Shown here: positions 36,010 to 44,299 of the stretch, in pieces
How positions within the stretch are numbered: the first letter of the stretch is position 1
Layout of the letters: the number at the start of each line of letters is the position of its first letter
The notes under the pieces: generated by a model
Told to the model about the DNA's origin: nothing
The model's database searches: none
What the model saw: the letters and a program-made list of their open reading frames with translations, nothing else
Made by a program: the position numbers and the translations under genes
NCBI RefSeq assembly: GCF_000497445.1
Contig: NZ_CM002285.1
Coordinates: 6,628,719 to 6,692,718, forward strand
DNA from: Streptomyces roseochromogenus subsp. oscitans DS 12.976
GTDB lineage: Bacteria; Actinomycetota; Actinomycetes; Streptomycetales; Streptomycetaceae
DNA: 64,000 nt
Reading direction: 5' to 3'

Positions 36010-36459
36010 CATCGCCGCCGGCGGGTGCGTTCGGTGCCGCCGGGCGTGTGACGAGGGTGTTTCCGGTATCGGAAGGCGGTCCGCATGGTGAAATCCGGCG
36101 GGCTGTGGCAGCGTGATTCTCGCCACCCTTGATAAGGGTTGCGCTCAGATGAGCGAATCATGGGCGACTGCACTTCTCCAAGGGGTGGCACTGGGTGCCA
36201 CCCCTTGATCGTTCATCGATCGAAATCAGACGTGCAGGATCCCCGCTCATCTGAGCGGAAAACCTCGCATCTCGGGGTGTGTGCGTTCAAGAAGTGAAGA
36301 CATCGAGCCCTGTCGGCTTGCCAAGCCTTGACTTTCGATCCGCTGGCGGACGACTGGTTACAGGCGCATGACGCGCAAGTAGACGTACCCATGTTCCTTC
36401 GATCTGGGTATGTTCCTCGCCGTCAGGGCAGCCACCGTGGCCTCAAGGAGTCGAGACCC
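36010..36459. promoter_or_regulatory. ROK-ppdK intergenic region: hairpins and paired CGCTCA-TGAGCG dyads
   Basis: A 450-nt gap without a gene. Two stem-loops end the ROK side: ACCCTT-GAT-AAGGGT (36125-36139) and AAGGGGTGGCA-CTGGG-TGCCACCCCTT (36180-36206), the second a good terminator. Two dyads share arms: CGCTCAGATGAGCG (36142-36155) and CCGCTCATCTGAGCGG (36243-36258), 102 nt apart centre to centre. They look like a pair of operators for ppdK. TACCCA/TGGGTA (36386-36391 and 36405-36410) could fold in the ppdK leader. Confidence 0.55.
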
Positions 36460-39180
36460 GTGTCGGAAAACAAAGAACCCCACGGAGTGAAGTTCGTTTA
36501 CGACTTCACCGAGGGAAACAAGGACCTCAAGGACCTCCTCGGCGGCAAGGGCGCCAACCTCGCCGAGATGACCAACCTCGGTCTGCCGGTCCCTCCCGGC
36601 TTCACCATCACCACGGAGGCCTGCAAGGTCTACCTGGAGAGCGGCGAGGAGCCCGCGGCACTGCGTGACGAGGTGAGTGCGCACCTCGACGCCCTGGAGT
36701 CCCGCATGGGCAAGAAGCTCGGCCAGCCCGACAACCCGCTGCTGGTCTCCGTCCGCTCCGGCGCCAAGTTCTCCATGCCCGGCATGATGGACACGGTCCT
36801 GAACATCGGATTGTCGGACAAGTCGGTACAGGGCCTGGCCAAGCAGGCCGGCGACGACCGCTTCGCCTGGGACTCCTACCGCCGCCTGATCCAGATGTTC
36901 GGCAAGACCGTCCTCGGCGTCGACGGCGACCTCTTCGAGGAGGCCCTGGAGGCGGCCAAGGGGGCCAAGAAGGTCACGGTCGACACCGACCTGGAGGCCG
37001 CCGACCTGAAGAAGCTGGTCACCACCTTCAAGAAGATCGTCAAGAAGGAGGCCGGCCGGGACTTCCCGCAGGACCCGCGCGAGCAGATGGACCTCGCCAT
37101 CAAGGCGGTCTTCGACTCGTGGAACGGCGACCGGGCGAAGCTGTACCGCCGCCAGGAGCGCATCCCCGGCGACCTCGGTACGGCCGTCAACATCTGCTCG
37201 ATGGTCTTCGGCAACCTGGGCCCGGACTCCGGCACGGGCGTGGCGTTCACCCGCGACCCCGCCTCGGGTCACCAGGGCGTCTACGGCGACTACCTGCAGA
37301 ACGCCCAGGGCGAGGACGTGGTGGCGGGCATCCGCAACACCGTCCCGCTCGCGGAGCTGGAGTCGATCGACAAGAAGTCGTACGACCAGCTGATGCAGAT
37401 CATGGAGACGCTGGAGAACCACTACAAGGACCTCTGCGACATCGAGTTCACGATCGAGCGCGGTCAGCTGTGGATGCTCCAGACCCGGGTCGGCAAGCGC
37501 ACGGCGGGCGCGGCTTTCCGTATCGCCACGCAGCTGGTCGACCAGGGCCTGATCGACGAGACGGAAGCCCTCCAGCGGGTCACCGGCGCCCAGCTGGCCC
37601 AGCTGATGTTCCCGCGCTTCGACGAGCAGGCGAAGGTGGCCCAGGTGGCGCGCGGTATCGCCGCGTCCCCGGGCGCGGCGGTGGGCAAGGCGGTCTTCGA
37701 CTCGTACACGGCCGTGAAGTGGTCCCGCTCGGGTGAGAAGGTCATCCTGGTCCGCCGCGAGACGAACCCCGACGACCTGGACGGCATGATCGCGGCGGAA
37801 GGCATCCTCACGTCGCGCGGCGGCAAGACGTCGCATGCGGCCGTGGTCGCCCGGGGCATGGGCAAGACCTGTGTCTGTGGCGCGGAGGAGCTGGAGGTCG
37901 ACACCAAGCGCCGCCGCATGACGGTCCCGGGCGGCCACGTCGTGGAAGAGGGCGACCTGATCTCCATCGACGGCTCCTCCGGAAAGGTCTACCTGGGCGA
38001 GGTCCCGGTGGTCCCGTCCCCGGTCGTGGAGTACTTCGAGGGCCGGATGCACGCGGGCGCCCACGACGCCGACGAGTTGGTCGAGGCCGTGCACCGCATC
38101 ATGGCCTTCGCCGACCGCAAGCGCCGGCTGCGCGTGCGCGCCAACGCGGACAACGCCGAGGACGCCCTGCGGGCCCGCCGCTTCGGCGCCCAGGGCATCG
38201 GCCTGTGCCGCACGGAGCACATGTTCCTCGGCGACCGCCGTGAGCTGGTCGAGCGCCTCATCCTGGCCGACACGGAGGACGAGCGCCAGGAGAGCCTGAA
38301 GGCACTGCTCCCGCTGCAGAAGCAGGACTTCGTGGAGCTGTTCTCGGCGATGGACGGCCTGCCCGTGACCGTCCGGCTGCTGGACCCCCCGCTGCACGAG
38401 TTCCTGCCGGACATCACGGAGCTGTCGGTCCGGGTGGCCCTCGCCGAGTCCCGCCAGGAGCCCCACGAGAACGAGCTGCGCCTGCTCCAGGCGGTCCACC
38501 GCCTGCACGAGCAGAACCCGATGCTCGGCCTGCGCGGCGTACGCCTCGGCCTGGTCATCCCCGGCCTGTTCACCATGCAGGTCCGCGCGATCGCCGAAGC
38601 GGCGGCCGAACGCAAGAACGCCAAGGGCGACCCGCGCGCCGAGATCATGATCCCGCTGGTCGGCACGGTCCAGGAGCTGGAGATCGTCCGCGAGGAGGCC
38701 GACCAGGTCATCGCGGAGGTCGAGGCGGCGACGGGCACCGAGCTGAAGCTGGCGATCGGCACGATGATCGAGCTGCCGCGAGCGGCCCTCACGGCGGGCC
38801 AGATCGCGGAGGCGGCGGAGTTCTTCTCCTTCGGCACGAACGACCTGACGCAGACGGTATGGGGCTTCAGCCGCGACGACGTGGAGGCGTCCTTCTTCAC
38901 GGCGTACCTGGAGAAGGGAATCTTCGGCGTATCCCCCTTCGAGACGATCGACAGGGACGGCGTGGGCTCCCTGGTGAAGCTGGCGGCGGAAGCGGGCCGA
39001 CGCACCCGCCCCGACCTCAAGCTCGGCGTCTGCGGCGAGCACGGCGGTGACCCGGAGTCGGTCCACTTCTTCCACGAGGTGGGTCTGGACTACGTCTCCT
39101 GCTCCCCGTTCCGCATCCCGGTCGCCCGCCTCGAAGCGGGCCGCGCGGCGACGAACTCGGAGGGCAGCGACCACCGCTGA
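36460..39180 (+). CDS. ppdK: Pyruvate, phosphate dikinase
   Basis: A 906-residue enzyme that interconverts pyruvate, ATP and phosphate with PEP, AMP and pyrophosphate. The N-terminal nucleotide-binding domain has LLGGKGANLAEM and PGMMDTVLNIGL. The swivelling phospho-His domain is seen at GGKTSHAAVVARGMGK near residue 460. The C-terminal PEP/pyruvate barrel includes GIGLCRTEHMF and ends GVCGEHGGDPESVHFF. GTG 36460 has AAGGAG 9 nt upstream. The open frame extends left but without codon bias. In Streptomyces it feeds PEP for gluconeogenesis. Confidence 0.96.
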   Translation: MSENKEPHGVKFVYDFTEGNKDLKDLLGGKGANLAEMTNLGLPVPPGFTITTEACKVYLESGEEPAALRDEVSAHLDALESRMGKKLGQPDNPLLVSVRSGAKFSMPGMMDTVLNIGLSDKSVQGLAKQAGDDRFAWDSYRRLIQMFGKTVLGVDGDLFEEALEAAKGAKKVTVDTDLEAADLKKLVTTFKKIVKKEAGRDFPQDPREQMDLAIKAVFDSWNGDRAKLYRRQERIPGDLGTAVNICSMVFGNLGPDSGTGVAFTRDPASGHQGVYGDYLQNAQGEDVVAGIRNTVPLAELESIDKKSYDQLMQIMETLENHYKDLCDIEFTIERGQLWMLQTRVGKRTAGAAFRIATQLVDQGLIDETEALQRVTGAQLAQLMFPRFDEQAKVAQVARGIAASPGAAVGKAVFDSYTAVKWSRSGEKVILVRRETNPDDLDGMIAAEGILTSRGGKTSHAAVVARGMGKTCVCGAEELEVDTKRRRMTVPGGHVVEEGDLISIDGSSGKVYLGEVPVVPSPVVEYFEGRMHAGAHDADELVEAVHRIMAFADRKRRLRVRANADNAEDALRARRFGAQGIGLCRTEHMFLGDRRELVERLILADTEDERQESLKALLPLQKQDFVELFSAMDGLPVTVRLLDPPLHEFLPDITELSVRVALAESRQEPHENELRLLQAVHRLHEQNPMLGLRGVRLGLVIPGLFTMQVRAIAEAAAERKNAKGDPRAEIMIPLVGTVQELEIVREEADQVIAEVEAATGTELKLAIGTMIELPRAALTAGQIAEAAEFFSFGTNDLTQTVWGFSRDDVEASFFTAYLEKGIFGVSPFETIDRDGVGSLVKLAAEAGRRTRPDLKLGVCGEHGGDPESVHFFHEVGLDYVSCSPFRIPVARLEAGRAATNSEGSDHR

Positions 39181-39252
39181 CCCACCCCGAACGCCGGAGC
39201 CGCCGCCTGTCCCCGACCCTCAACCGATGGGCGACGGCTCCGGACCACGAAA

Positions 39253-39289
39253 GGAGAGGCGGCATCCTGTGCGGGGGTGCCGCCTCTCC
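39253..39289 (+). terminator. ppdK terminator
   Basis: Perfect 12-bp stem GGAGAGGCGGCA (39253-39264) and TGCCGCCTCTCC (39278-39289), followed by GTGTGTCCCT. It lies 73 nt after the ppdK stop. Confidence 0.85.
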
Positions 39290-39305
39290 GTGTGTCCCTC
39301 AGGGC

Positions 39306-39803
39306 TCACCTTCGCGGAAGCCGTGCATCCTCTTCAGCGGCCGTCCGCCGGGTTTGACCGTCGTGGCCCCGCACGGAACCGGTGTGGCAGGGGCAGTCGC
39401 AACGGGGCGTCAGCAGTATGCCAATGGCTCCCGGAAGGGGTATGTCCTGCGTCTGGATGCACGCGTGGTGCAACTCCTCGTAGCCGGGCCGCCTGGCCAG
39501 TGCGCACTCCGCAGATGGAGACGGACTCTCCGCGTCGTTGCCCGGGTTTCCAGCGCCGTCCGGGAGAAGCGTGTTCGCCACCACCGCTGCCATTCGCCTG
39601 GACCGGGCATTGGCCTCTGCTACCTGCGCGTTCAGAGTCCCCGGCGGGCGCACCAACTCCAGGTGCTCCGGCTTCGCGTCCCATTCCCTGCCACCGCCGA
39701 GTGGCCTCAGCTGCACGTACGAACCGACGAACCCCATGATTCTGCCGATTTTGCCGGTATCGGTGTCCTTCACGATGGTGCCGATGCCCGGTGTATCTGT
39801 CAT
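39306..39803 (-). CDS. GREWDA-family small domain with a Cys/His C-terminal extension
   Basis: A 165-residue protein. Residues 1-75 (IGTIVKDTDTGKIGRIMGF, YVQLRPLGGGREWDAKP, ANARSR) match the 75-residue protein at 9517-9744. The remainder is unlike it: HHACIQTQDIPLPGAIG and RCDCPCHTG suggest a small zinc site. It may be a fusion of two tiny genes. ATG 39803 overlaps the stop of the preceding gene (ATGA), with GGGGAGG upstream. Base composition is less G/C-rich than the housekeeping neighbours. Function unknown. Confidence 0.7.
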   Translation of the reverse strand: MTDTPGIGTIVKDTDTGKIGRIMGFVGSYVQLRPLGGGREWDAKPEHLELVRPPGTLNAQVAEANARSRRMAAVVANTLLPDGAGNPGNDAESPSPSAECALARRPGYEELHHACIQTQDIPLPGAIGILLTPRCDCPCHTGSVRGHDGQTRRTAAEEDARLPRR

Positions 39804-40102
39804 GGCAGTGCCTCCCCGGACAGCGCCAGCCGCCGTTCCACGGACGACGCCACGTAGTAGCGGGCTGGTGAACCTTGTCCCATGTCCGTGGCGAGCACCG
39901 GCGGCGCGGGTGGCCACAGATGAGGAGCTCTGCGGTGCCTGGCCCACTGGAGGGCGCGCGTCAACTCTCCTGATGACGGAAAGCCTTCATGCCCGTACGC
40001 CTCCGGGGCCGAGGCCGGGGTGGCGCGGTCGTGTACGCCAGGACTAACCCACCGGAGCACGAACGCTCTCACGTATGCGAGGGCCCGTAACGCGATATGC
40101 AC
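39800..40102 (-). CDS. Small protein of unknown function, first gene of a GntR-controlled unit
   Basis: A 100-residue protein beginning VHIALRALAYVRAFVLRW, then RALQWARHRRAPHLWPP. No known domain seen. GTG 40102 has GAAGGAG 6 nt upstream, and its stop overlaps the ATG of the GREWDA gene, so both are made together. Two palindromic sites lie 75-130 nt upstream. Unusually basic and Pro-rich; could be a small DNA- or membrane-surface protein, but I cannot assign it. Confidence 0.6.
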   Translation of the reverse strand: MHIALRALAYVRAFVLRWVSPGVHDRATPASAPEAYGHEGFPSSGELTRALQWARHRRAPHLWPPAPPVLATDMGQGSPARYYVASSVERRLALSGEALP

Positions 40103-40176
40103 AGTCAACTCCTTCGCAGTCGGCCGTGTCCCGGGCCGTAGCGCGGCGCCGGGTTTTGGGAAGCGCGACGAATCGG

Positions 40177-40232
40177 CAACTTGGATATCCAAGTTGGGGA
40201 GAGCTTATTGGTGGATGCTTGGATATACAAGC
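40177..40232. promoter_or_regulatory. Two GntR-type operators (TTGGATATCCAA class)
   Basis: A perfect 20-bp palindrome, CAACTTGGATATCCAAGTTG (40177-40196), and a near-palindrome, GCTTGGATATACAAGC (40217-40232), have centres 38 bp apart. Both share CTTGGATAT. They sit between the GntR gene and the two-gene unit it precedes, in the promoter region of that unit. A HutC-type GntR repressor is the likely binder. Confidence 0.75.
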
Positions 40233-40274
40233 AGTCACGTGAAGGGCGGCCCGAGGGGAAGGGGTAACCGATGG

Positions 40275-41045
40275 TCAGGGCACGTCAATGACGTACTGGA
40301 ACCGATGGCGGTCGCACGGCACGCGTGAGTCCAGTACCTCGACCACTCGCCCGTCCTGGACCCAGGTACTGCGCAGCACGCGTGCCAGGGGAACGCCGGG
40401 CGGGATATGCAATGTGTCGACCTCTGAAGGCGTGGGCATCCGGATGTCCAGATCCTCCACGAAGCGCATGATGCGCTGTTTCACCGGACCAGCCCGATCC
40501 TCGATCAAGGCGCTTACGCCGCCGGCGATGCGTCGGGGTTCCTCCACTGGGCTGCCAGCGAACAGCTCTGCCGGGTAGTACCCATCGGCCAGCTGCATGG
40601 GTTCGTCGTCGATGAGGAAGACGCGTCTACGCACGATCACCGGTGTGCTCGCCGGAGTCCCGAGTCGTTCCGCGATTTCGGCCGGAGCCGGGACCCTCTC
40701 CACCGACAGGATTCGCTGTTCGGCCCGCAGGCCCTGTGCTGCCGCCTCGGCGGTGAAGTTGCTGACGCCGGTGGAACGCCGCTCGCGGAAGTTCGCTCCG
40801 GTCGTTTGCATGAGCACTCGGGGCTGCGGGCGCACGAAAACGCCCCGGCCTTGTTCGCTGATCAGCAGCCCGTCAGCCTTGAGCAGGGACAGGGCTTTGC
40901 GGACAGTGACCCGTGTCGTGCCGTACTGGTCCTTGAGTTCGTTCTCTGATTTCAGCTTCTCACCCGGAGCCAGCTTCCCTTTCGCGATCGCGGCGCGCAG
41001 ATCGTCGGCGATCTGACGGTATGGGGGAAGATCGCGGTCGGGCAT
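40275..41045 (-). CDS. GntR family (HutC/UTRA) transcriptional regulator
   Basis: A 256-residue protein. Winged helix: PPYRQIADDLRAAI to TTRVTVRKALSLLKADGLL, ending EQGRGVFV (residues about 8-72). The UTRA effector domain follows (PVIVRRRVFLIDDEPMQLADGYYP). ATG 41045 has GAGGTG 6 nt upstream; GTG 41054 is the alternative. It is on the same strand as, and just before, the two small genes at 39306-40102; the palindromes at 40177-40232 are its likely targets. GntR proteins of this kind often sit in integrated plasmid remnants, but no transfer or integrase genes are visible. Confidence 0.88.
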   Translation of the reverse strand: MPDRDLPPYRQIADDLRAAIAKGKLAPGEKLKSENELKDQYGTTRVTVRKALSLLKADGLLISEQGRGVFVRPQPRVLMQTTGANFRERRSTGVSNFTAEAAAQGLRAEQRILSVERVPAPAEIAERLGTPASTPVIVRRRVFLIDDEPMQLADGYYPAELFAGSPVEEPRRIAGGVSALIEDRAGPVKQRIMRFVEDLDIRMPTPSEVDTLHIPPGVPLARVLRSTWVQDGRVVEVLDSRVPCDRHRFQYVIDVP

Positions 41046-41079
41046 GAACGTCACCTCGGGTTCGGCTGTCCCGGTAAGG

Positions 41080-41496
41080 CTATGTGAAGGCCCAGCCGCT
41101 CCACTGCTCGACCCGGACGGCGACCGCAGGGCCCTGGGGTGGAGACTCCCCGTACTGGGCGTACTTGTCGCACAGCAGCCTCACCGCGTGCTGGCGCTCT
41201 TCACCTTCCTCCAGGACTTCGCCACGGCCGTCGGCGCGTGCCCACCACAGCTCTGACCAGTCGTCGTCGTAGTGGTCGACCAGTGCTGTCACTGCCGGGT
41301 TCTCCCGGATGTTGCGCAAGCGGCGCAGATTCCAGGTGCTCTTGGGCTTGTGGTCGACTGCGAAGTACAGGACGTCGTCCTGGACGGCGAAGGTGACGGG
41401 TACCGCATGCGGCACCCTGTTGGCGTCGGCGGTCGCCAGCCGGGCGACGGATGACGCGACAAAACGTTCCCGGGCGACGAACGGCGAGAGCTTCAT
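41080..41496 (-). CDS. PPOX-class F420-dependent or FMN-binding oxidoreductase (split-barrel)
   Basis: A 138-residue pyridoxamine-phosphate-oxidase-like split barrel. Typical phrases are VARLATADANRVPHAVPVTF, LYFAVDHKPKSTWNLRRL and NPAVTALVDHYDDDW, close to the actinobacterial group that uses F420. Substrate unknown. ATG 41496 chosen; a GTG at 41505 adds three residues. Ends 34 nt before the GntR start, so it may be cotranscribed. Confidence 0.82.
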   Translation of the reverse strand: MKLSPFVARERFVASSVARLATADANRVPHAVPVTFAVQDDVLYFAVDHKPKSTWNLRRLRNIRENPAVTALVDHYDDDWSELWWARADGRGEVLEEGEERQHAVRLLCDKYAQYGESPPQGPAVAVRVEQWSGWAFT

Positions 41497-41645
41497 GCGT
41501 CCCACGGTAGTGAAGGCTTGGAGCCCTGGCCGCCTTGGACCGTCAAGGATTCAGCCTGGTTGGCGTGGTGCCGTCGTCACGGATCTCGGATCCGCTTTGC
41601 CGGGCTGCCTGCCGATGCCCGAATCTCGGAGCTGCACGAGTAGAT

Positions 41646-41770
41646 TGTGGCGCTGCCAAGCGCACTTCGAAGATCCGAAGCCGGGCTATGTCGCAGCCTG
41701 GGCACATCTCCCCGAGTGGCAGCGGGAAACCGACGCCGACATCTTCGAGGCTGTCGAGCAGAGCGCGTGA
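41646..41770 (+). pseudogene. C-terminal remnant of an unknown gene
   Basis: About 40 codons with coding character end at TGA 41768-41770. The peptide ends HLPEWQRETDADIFEAVEQ, a phrase that looks like a conserved C-terminus. Upstream in the same frame there is no plausible beginning, only unstructured Ser/Arg-rich translation. I read it as the tail of a deleted gene in the accessory stretch 39306-44264. Confidence 0.45.
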
Positions 41771-41809
41771 TCTGGAGGGGCGGCACCCGGTGTGGGCGCC
41801 GCCCCTCAT

Positions 41810-42325
41810 TCAGTTACGCGTGGTCAACAGGCCTTCCACCAAGGCCGTCAGGCCGTGCGCGTACGTGGCCTGCGGGGTCAGTGGTGCCCAGCGTTCCGCC
41901 ACCTCGGCCAGGCGGGGGAGTTCGGTCGGGTCGGGGCCGGTGAAGTCGCGGTCGCGGTGCGTCGGGCGGTCGCCGGTCGTGCGGCGGTGGGTCGCTGTCG
42001 TGCGGATCGCGATCTCGTCGGCGGTGTGGTACCAGATCGCCCGGTATCCGTGCACGGCAGAATCCAACCAGGGACAGCGGCCAGCACCTCGTGGATCGCG
42101 GTTGCGGCGGCGATGACGCGTGCGCGCGGGGCGGTGGGGGAGCGGGCGGCCGGCGCAGGTGCTGGGCGGCGTAGCCGTCCAGCGGGAGGAGGAGCGTGCC
42201 TCCTTGTCGCGGGCGTGGTGGCAGAGCGCCACGGGCGTGCTGCCGACCCCGGAGGCCGGCCGGCGCACCGTCAGCCGGTCCACACCCTCGTCCTCACCCC
42301 GGCCCCGCATCGGCCCTCCCGTCAT
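41810..42325 (-). pseudogene. TetR family regulator, broken by frameshifts
   Basis: The DNA-binding part (GVDRLTVRR...STPVALCHHARDKEA) is readable from 42325. Then the frame must shift for LLLPLDGYAAQHLRRP, shift again for RVIAAATAIHEVLAAVPGW, and return to the first frame for HGYRAIWYHTADEIAIRT and AERWAPLTPQATYAHGL. The three pieces in order match a TetR repressor with its C-terminal ligand domain. The usual N-terminal helix is also missing and several core residues are altered. It is divergent from the MFS gene it presumably once controlled. Confidence 0.78.
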
Positions 42326-42381
42326 GCTTCACCTCCCCTTCCCAGACTCCAGGAGTCGACAACGGCGGTCGGTGCGGGTTA

Positions 42382-42403
42382 GTTTTCTTACATGTATAGA
42401 AAC
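42382..42403. promoter_or_regulatory. Imperfect 22-bp palindrome over the MFS start codon
   Basis: The arms GTTTTCT and TAGAAAC surround a central TACATGTA (42382-42403), giving a TetR-operator-like dyad. The ATG of the exporter (42392-42394) lies in its centre. Likely the former binding site of the broken TetR next door. Confidence 0.5.
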
Positions 42404-43879
42404 TTACGGGGAAATCCCACGACTGTGCTCGCGGCCGCCGCCGTAGCCCAGTTCGTCGTCGCTCTGGACATGGCCGTGGTCAATGTCGCGCTTCCGGCGG
42501 TCCGTACCGCGCTCGGGTTCGATGCGCTCGGGCTGTCCTGGGTCGTGCATGTGTACGCGCTCACCTTCGGCGGGTTTCTGCTGCTCGGCGGCCGGGCCTG
42601 CGACATGTACGGGCGCCGGCGGCTCTTCGTCGCGGGACTGGTCGTCTTCGGGATCTGCTCGCTTGCCGGTGGACTGGCCCAGGAACCCTGGCAGTTGGTC
42701 GCCGCCCGTGCGGGACAGGGTCTCGGCGCGGCCGCCACCGCGCCGGCCGCGCTGGCGCTGCTGACCACCACCTTCACCGACGGCCCCCGGCGTGTCCGAG
42801 CCCTCGGTGTGTGGAGCGGAATGAACGCCGTGGGCGGCGCGCTGGGCGTGCTGGTGGGCGGGGTGCTCACCCAGTACGCGGGCTGGCGCTGGGTGATGCT
42901 GATCAACCTGCCCATCGTGGCCACGGCACTCGTGCTGGTCCATGCGGCCGTACCCGCCGAGCCGAGGCAGGCCACCCGGCGGGAGCGGCCCGATGCGCTC
43001 GGAGCCGTGCTGGCGACCGGCGGAACCGGGCTGCTCGTGTTCGGTGTCGTACGGACCGATGTCCAGGGGTGGGCGTCCACGGAGACGTTGATGACTCTCG
43101 GGGGCGCTGCTCTCCTGCTGGTCGCGTTCGGTCTCGTCGAATCCCGGGTGCCCGCCCCGTTGTTGCGGCTAGGGCTGCTGCGCAGCCGCTGGGTCGCCGG
43201 CGCCAACCTGCTGGTGTTCCTCGCCGCAGCCGGACAGTTCACCGCGTTCTACTTCATCTCCCTCTACCTCCAGCAGGTCCTGGGCCTCGGCGCGGCCGCG
43301 ACCGGCGCCGCGTTCCTGCCGTTCAGTGTCGGTTCGGTGGCCGGCACCGTCGTCGCCACCCGCATCACCGCGAACCGCTCGCCCCGCGTGGCCCTCGTGC
43401 CCGGCGCGCTGCTCGCCGCCGTGGGCCTGGCCTGGTTCGCGCGGATCAGCCCGCATGGCGGCTTTCTCACCGACGTGCTCGGGCCCTCGCTGCTCACCAG
43501 CGTCGGCATCGGGCTGGTCTTCGCGCCGGCGGCCGCAGCGGCGACGACCGGCGTCCGGGCCGACGAGGCCGGTATGGCCTCGGGCCTGTTCAACAGCGCA
43601 CGTCAGCTGGGTGGTTGCATCGGCGTCGCCACGCTGGCCACCATCGCCGCCCACCACACCGGCACGGCCACCGACCCCGGCGCGCTCAACGGCGGCTATG
43701 CCCTCGGCCTGGCCGTTTCGGCCGCGCTCCTCCTGCTCTCGGCGGTCGTGGCGATCTGTGTGCTGCCCCGACGACGCCGGAGCGGCGCCGGATCCTCGGC
43801 CCCGCAGTCCGCGACTCCCGTGGTTCACGCGAAGCGTGCGAAACACGCGAAGCAACGGACGGGAGGAAAATCCTCATGA
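42392..43879 (+). CDS. MFS exporter, DHA2/EmrB-QacA type
   Basis: A 495-residue transporter with about 14 helices: VVALDMAVVNVALPAVRTAL in helix 1, GGRACDMYGRRRLF as motif A, and VGGVLTQYAGWRWVMLINLP. The C-terminus is Lys-rich (HAKRAKHAKQRTGGKSS). The ATG at 42392 has no ribosome binding site, so translation may be leaderless. With its TetR partner decayed it may be expressed without control. Followed by a coupled truncated cupin. Confidence 0.88.
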   Translation: MYRNLRGNPTTVLAAAAVAQFVVALDMAVVNVALPAVRTALGFDALGLSWVVHVYALTFGGFLLLGGRACDMYGRRRLFVAGLVVFGICSLAGGLAQEPWQLVAARAGQGLGAAATAPAALALLTTTFTDGPRRVRALGVWSGMNAVGGALGVLVGGVLTQYAGWRWVMLINLPIVATALVLVHAAVPAEPRQATRRERPDALGAVLATGGTGLLVFGVVRTDVQGWASTETLMTLGGAALLLVAFGLVESRVPAPLLRLGLLRSRWVAGANLLVFLAAAGQFTAFYFISLYLQQVLGLGAAATGAAFLPFSVGSVAGTVVATRITANRSPRVALVPGALLAAVGLAWFARISPHGGFLTDVLGPSLLTSVGIGLVFAPAAAAATTGVRADEAGMASGLFNSARQLGGCIGVATLATIAAHHTGTATDPGALNGGYALGLAVSAALLLLSAVVAICVLPRRRRSGAGSSAPQSATPVVHAKRAKHAKQRTGGKSS

Positions 43880-44148
43880 CCCTTACGGCCGTCGATCTGT
43901 TCCCCTCGATCCTGGACTTCCGATCCGACGGCGGCGCCCTGCCCGGCGCCCGGCGGATGACGGAAGGCGACCTCGGCTCCGGGCAGGTCGCGGCCTTCCC
44001 TCTGGAGACCGGCGCCGATGTGCACGCCGACCGCTCGGAGGCGCATCCCGGGGGCGAGGAGGCCGTGTGCTGCCTGTGCCCGGCGGTGTGCGCCCGTACT
44101 TCCGAGGCGCAGCGGCTCACGTCAGGAGAAGCACACCGGCCTCGATGA
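43876..44148 (+). pseudogene. Truncated cupin-like protein coupled to the MFS gene
   Basis: A 90-codon frame whose ATG overlaps the MFS stop (ATGA at 43876-43879), with GGGAGG upstream. The N-terminus (DFRSDGGALPGARRMTEGDL) and ADVHADRSEAHPGGEEAVCCL resemble the metal-binding first half of a small cupin. After that the sequence goes out of frame: the next frame reads GVRPYFRGAA, which continues the expected cupin strand. The second half is absent. Probably a broken gene. Confidence 0.55.
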
Positions 44149-44153
44149 CCGAT

Positions 44154-44207
44154 CCGGTCTCGGCGGCTGAGCCGGTCTCGGCCGCTGAATTCGGTCTCGG
44201 CGGCTGA
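44154..44207. repeat. Three 18-nt tandem repeats
   Basis: Units at 44154-44171, 44172-44189 and 44190-44207, of the form CCGGTCTCGGCGGCTGAG with few changes, immediately follow the truncated cupin. No gene is seen on either strand. A slippage product. Confidence 0.8.
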
Positions 44208-44228
44208 TTCGCGCCGCTGAGAGGCGCG

Positions 44229-44264
44229 AGGGGCGGCACACCATCGGTGTGGGCTGCCGCCCCT
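44229..44264. terminator. Terminator-like stem-loop between convergent genes
   Basis: AGGGGCGGCA (44229-44238) pairs with TGCCGCCCCT (44255-44264), and an inner CACACC/GGTGTG extends the fold. It is 35 nt from the 3' end of the convergent DUF4232 gene. Confidence 0.75.
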
Positions 44265-44299
44265 TCGTCTTCGCCTCTGTCCCCTCTCCTCTCGGACTC

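Noticed and set aside
36358..39174. A 938-codon open frame on the minus strand
   Set aside because: It is the mirror of ppdK in G/C-rich DNA; composition is Arg/His/Leu-rich nonsense with no motif, and ppdK itself is certain.
42811..44148. 445-codon plus-strand frame overlapping the MFS gene
   Set aside because: Most of it is an out-of-frame shadow of the exporter; only its last 90 codons, from ATG 43876, look real.
39306..44264. Integrated plasmid or phage
   Set aside because: GntR and small genes hint at one, but there is no integrase, replication or transfer gene and no attachment repeats that I can see.
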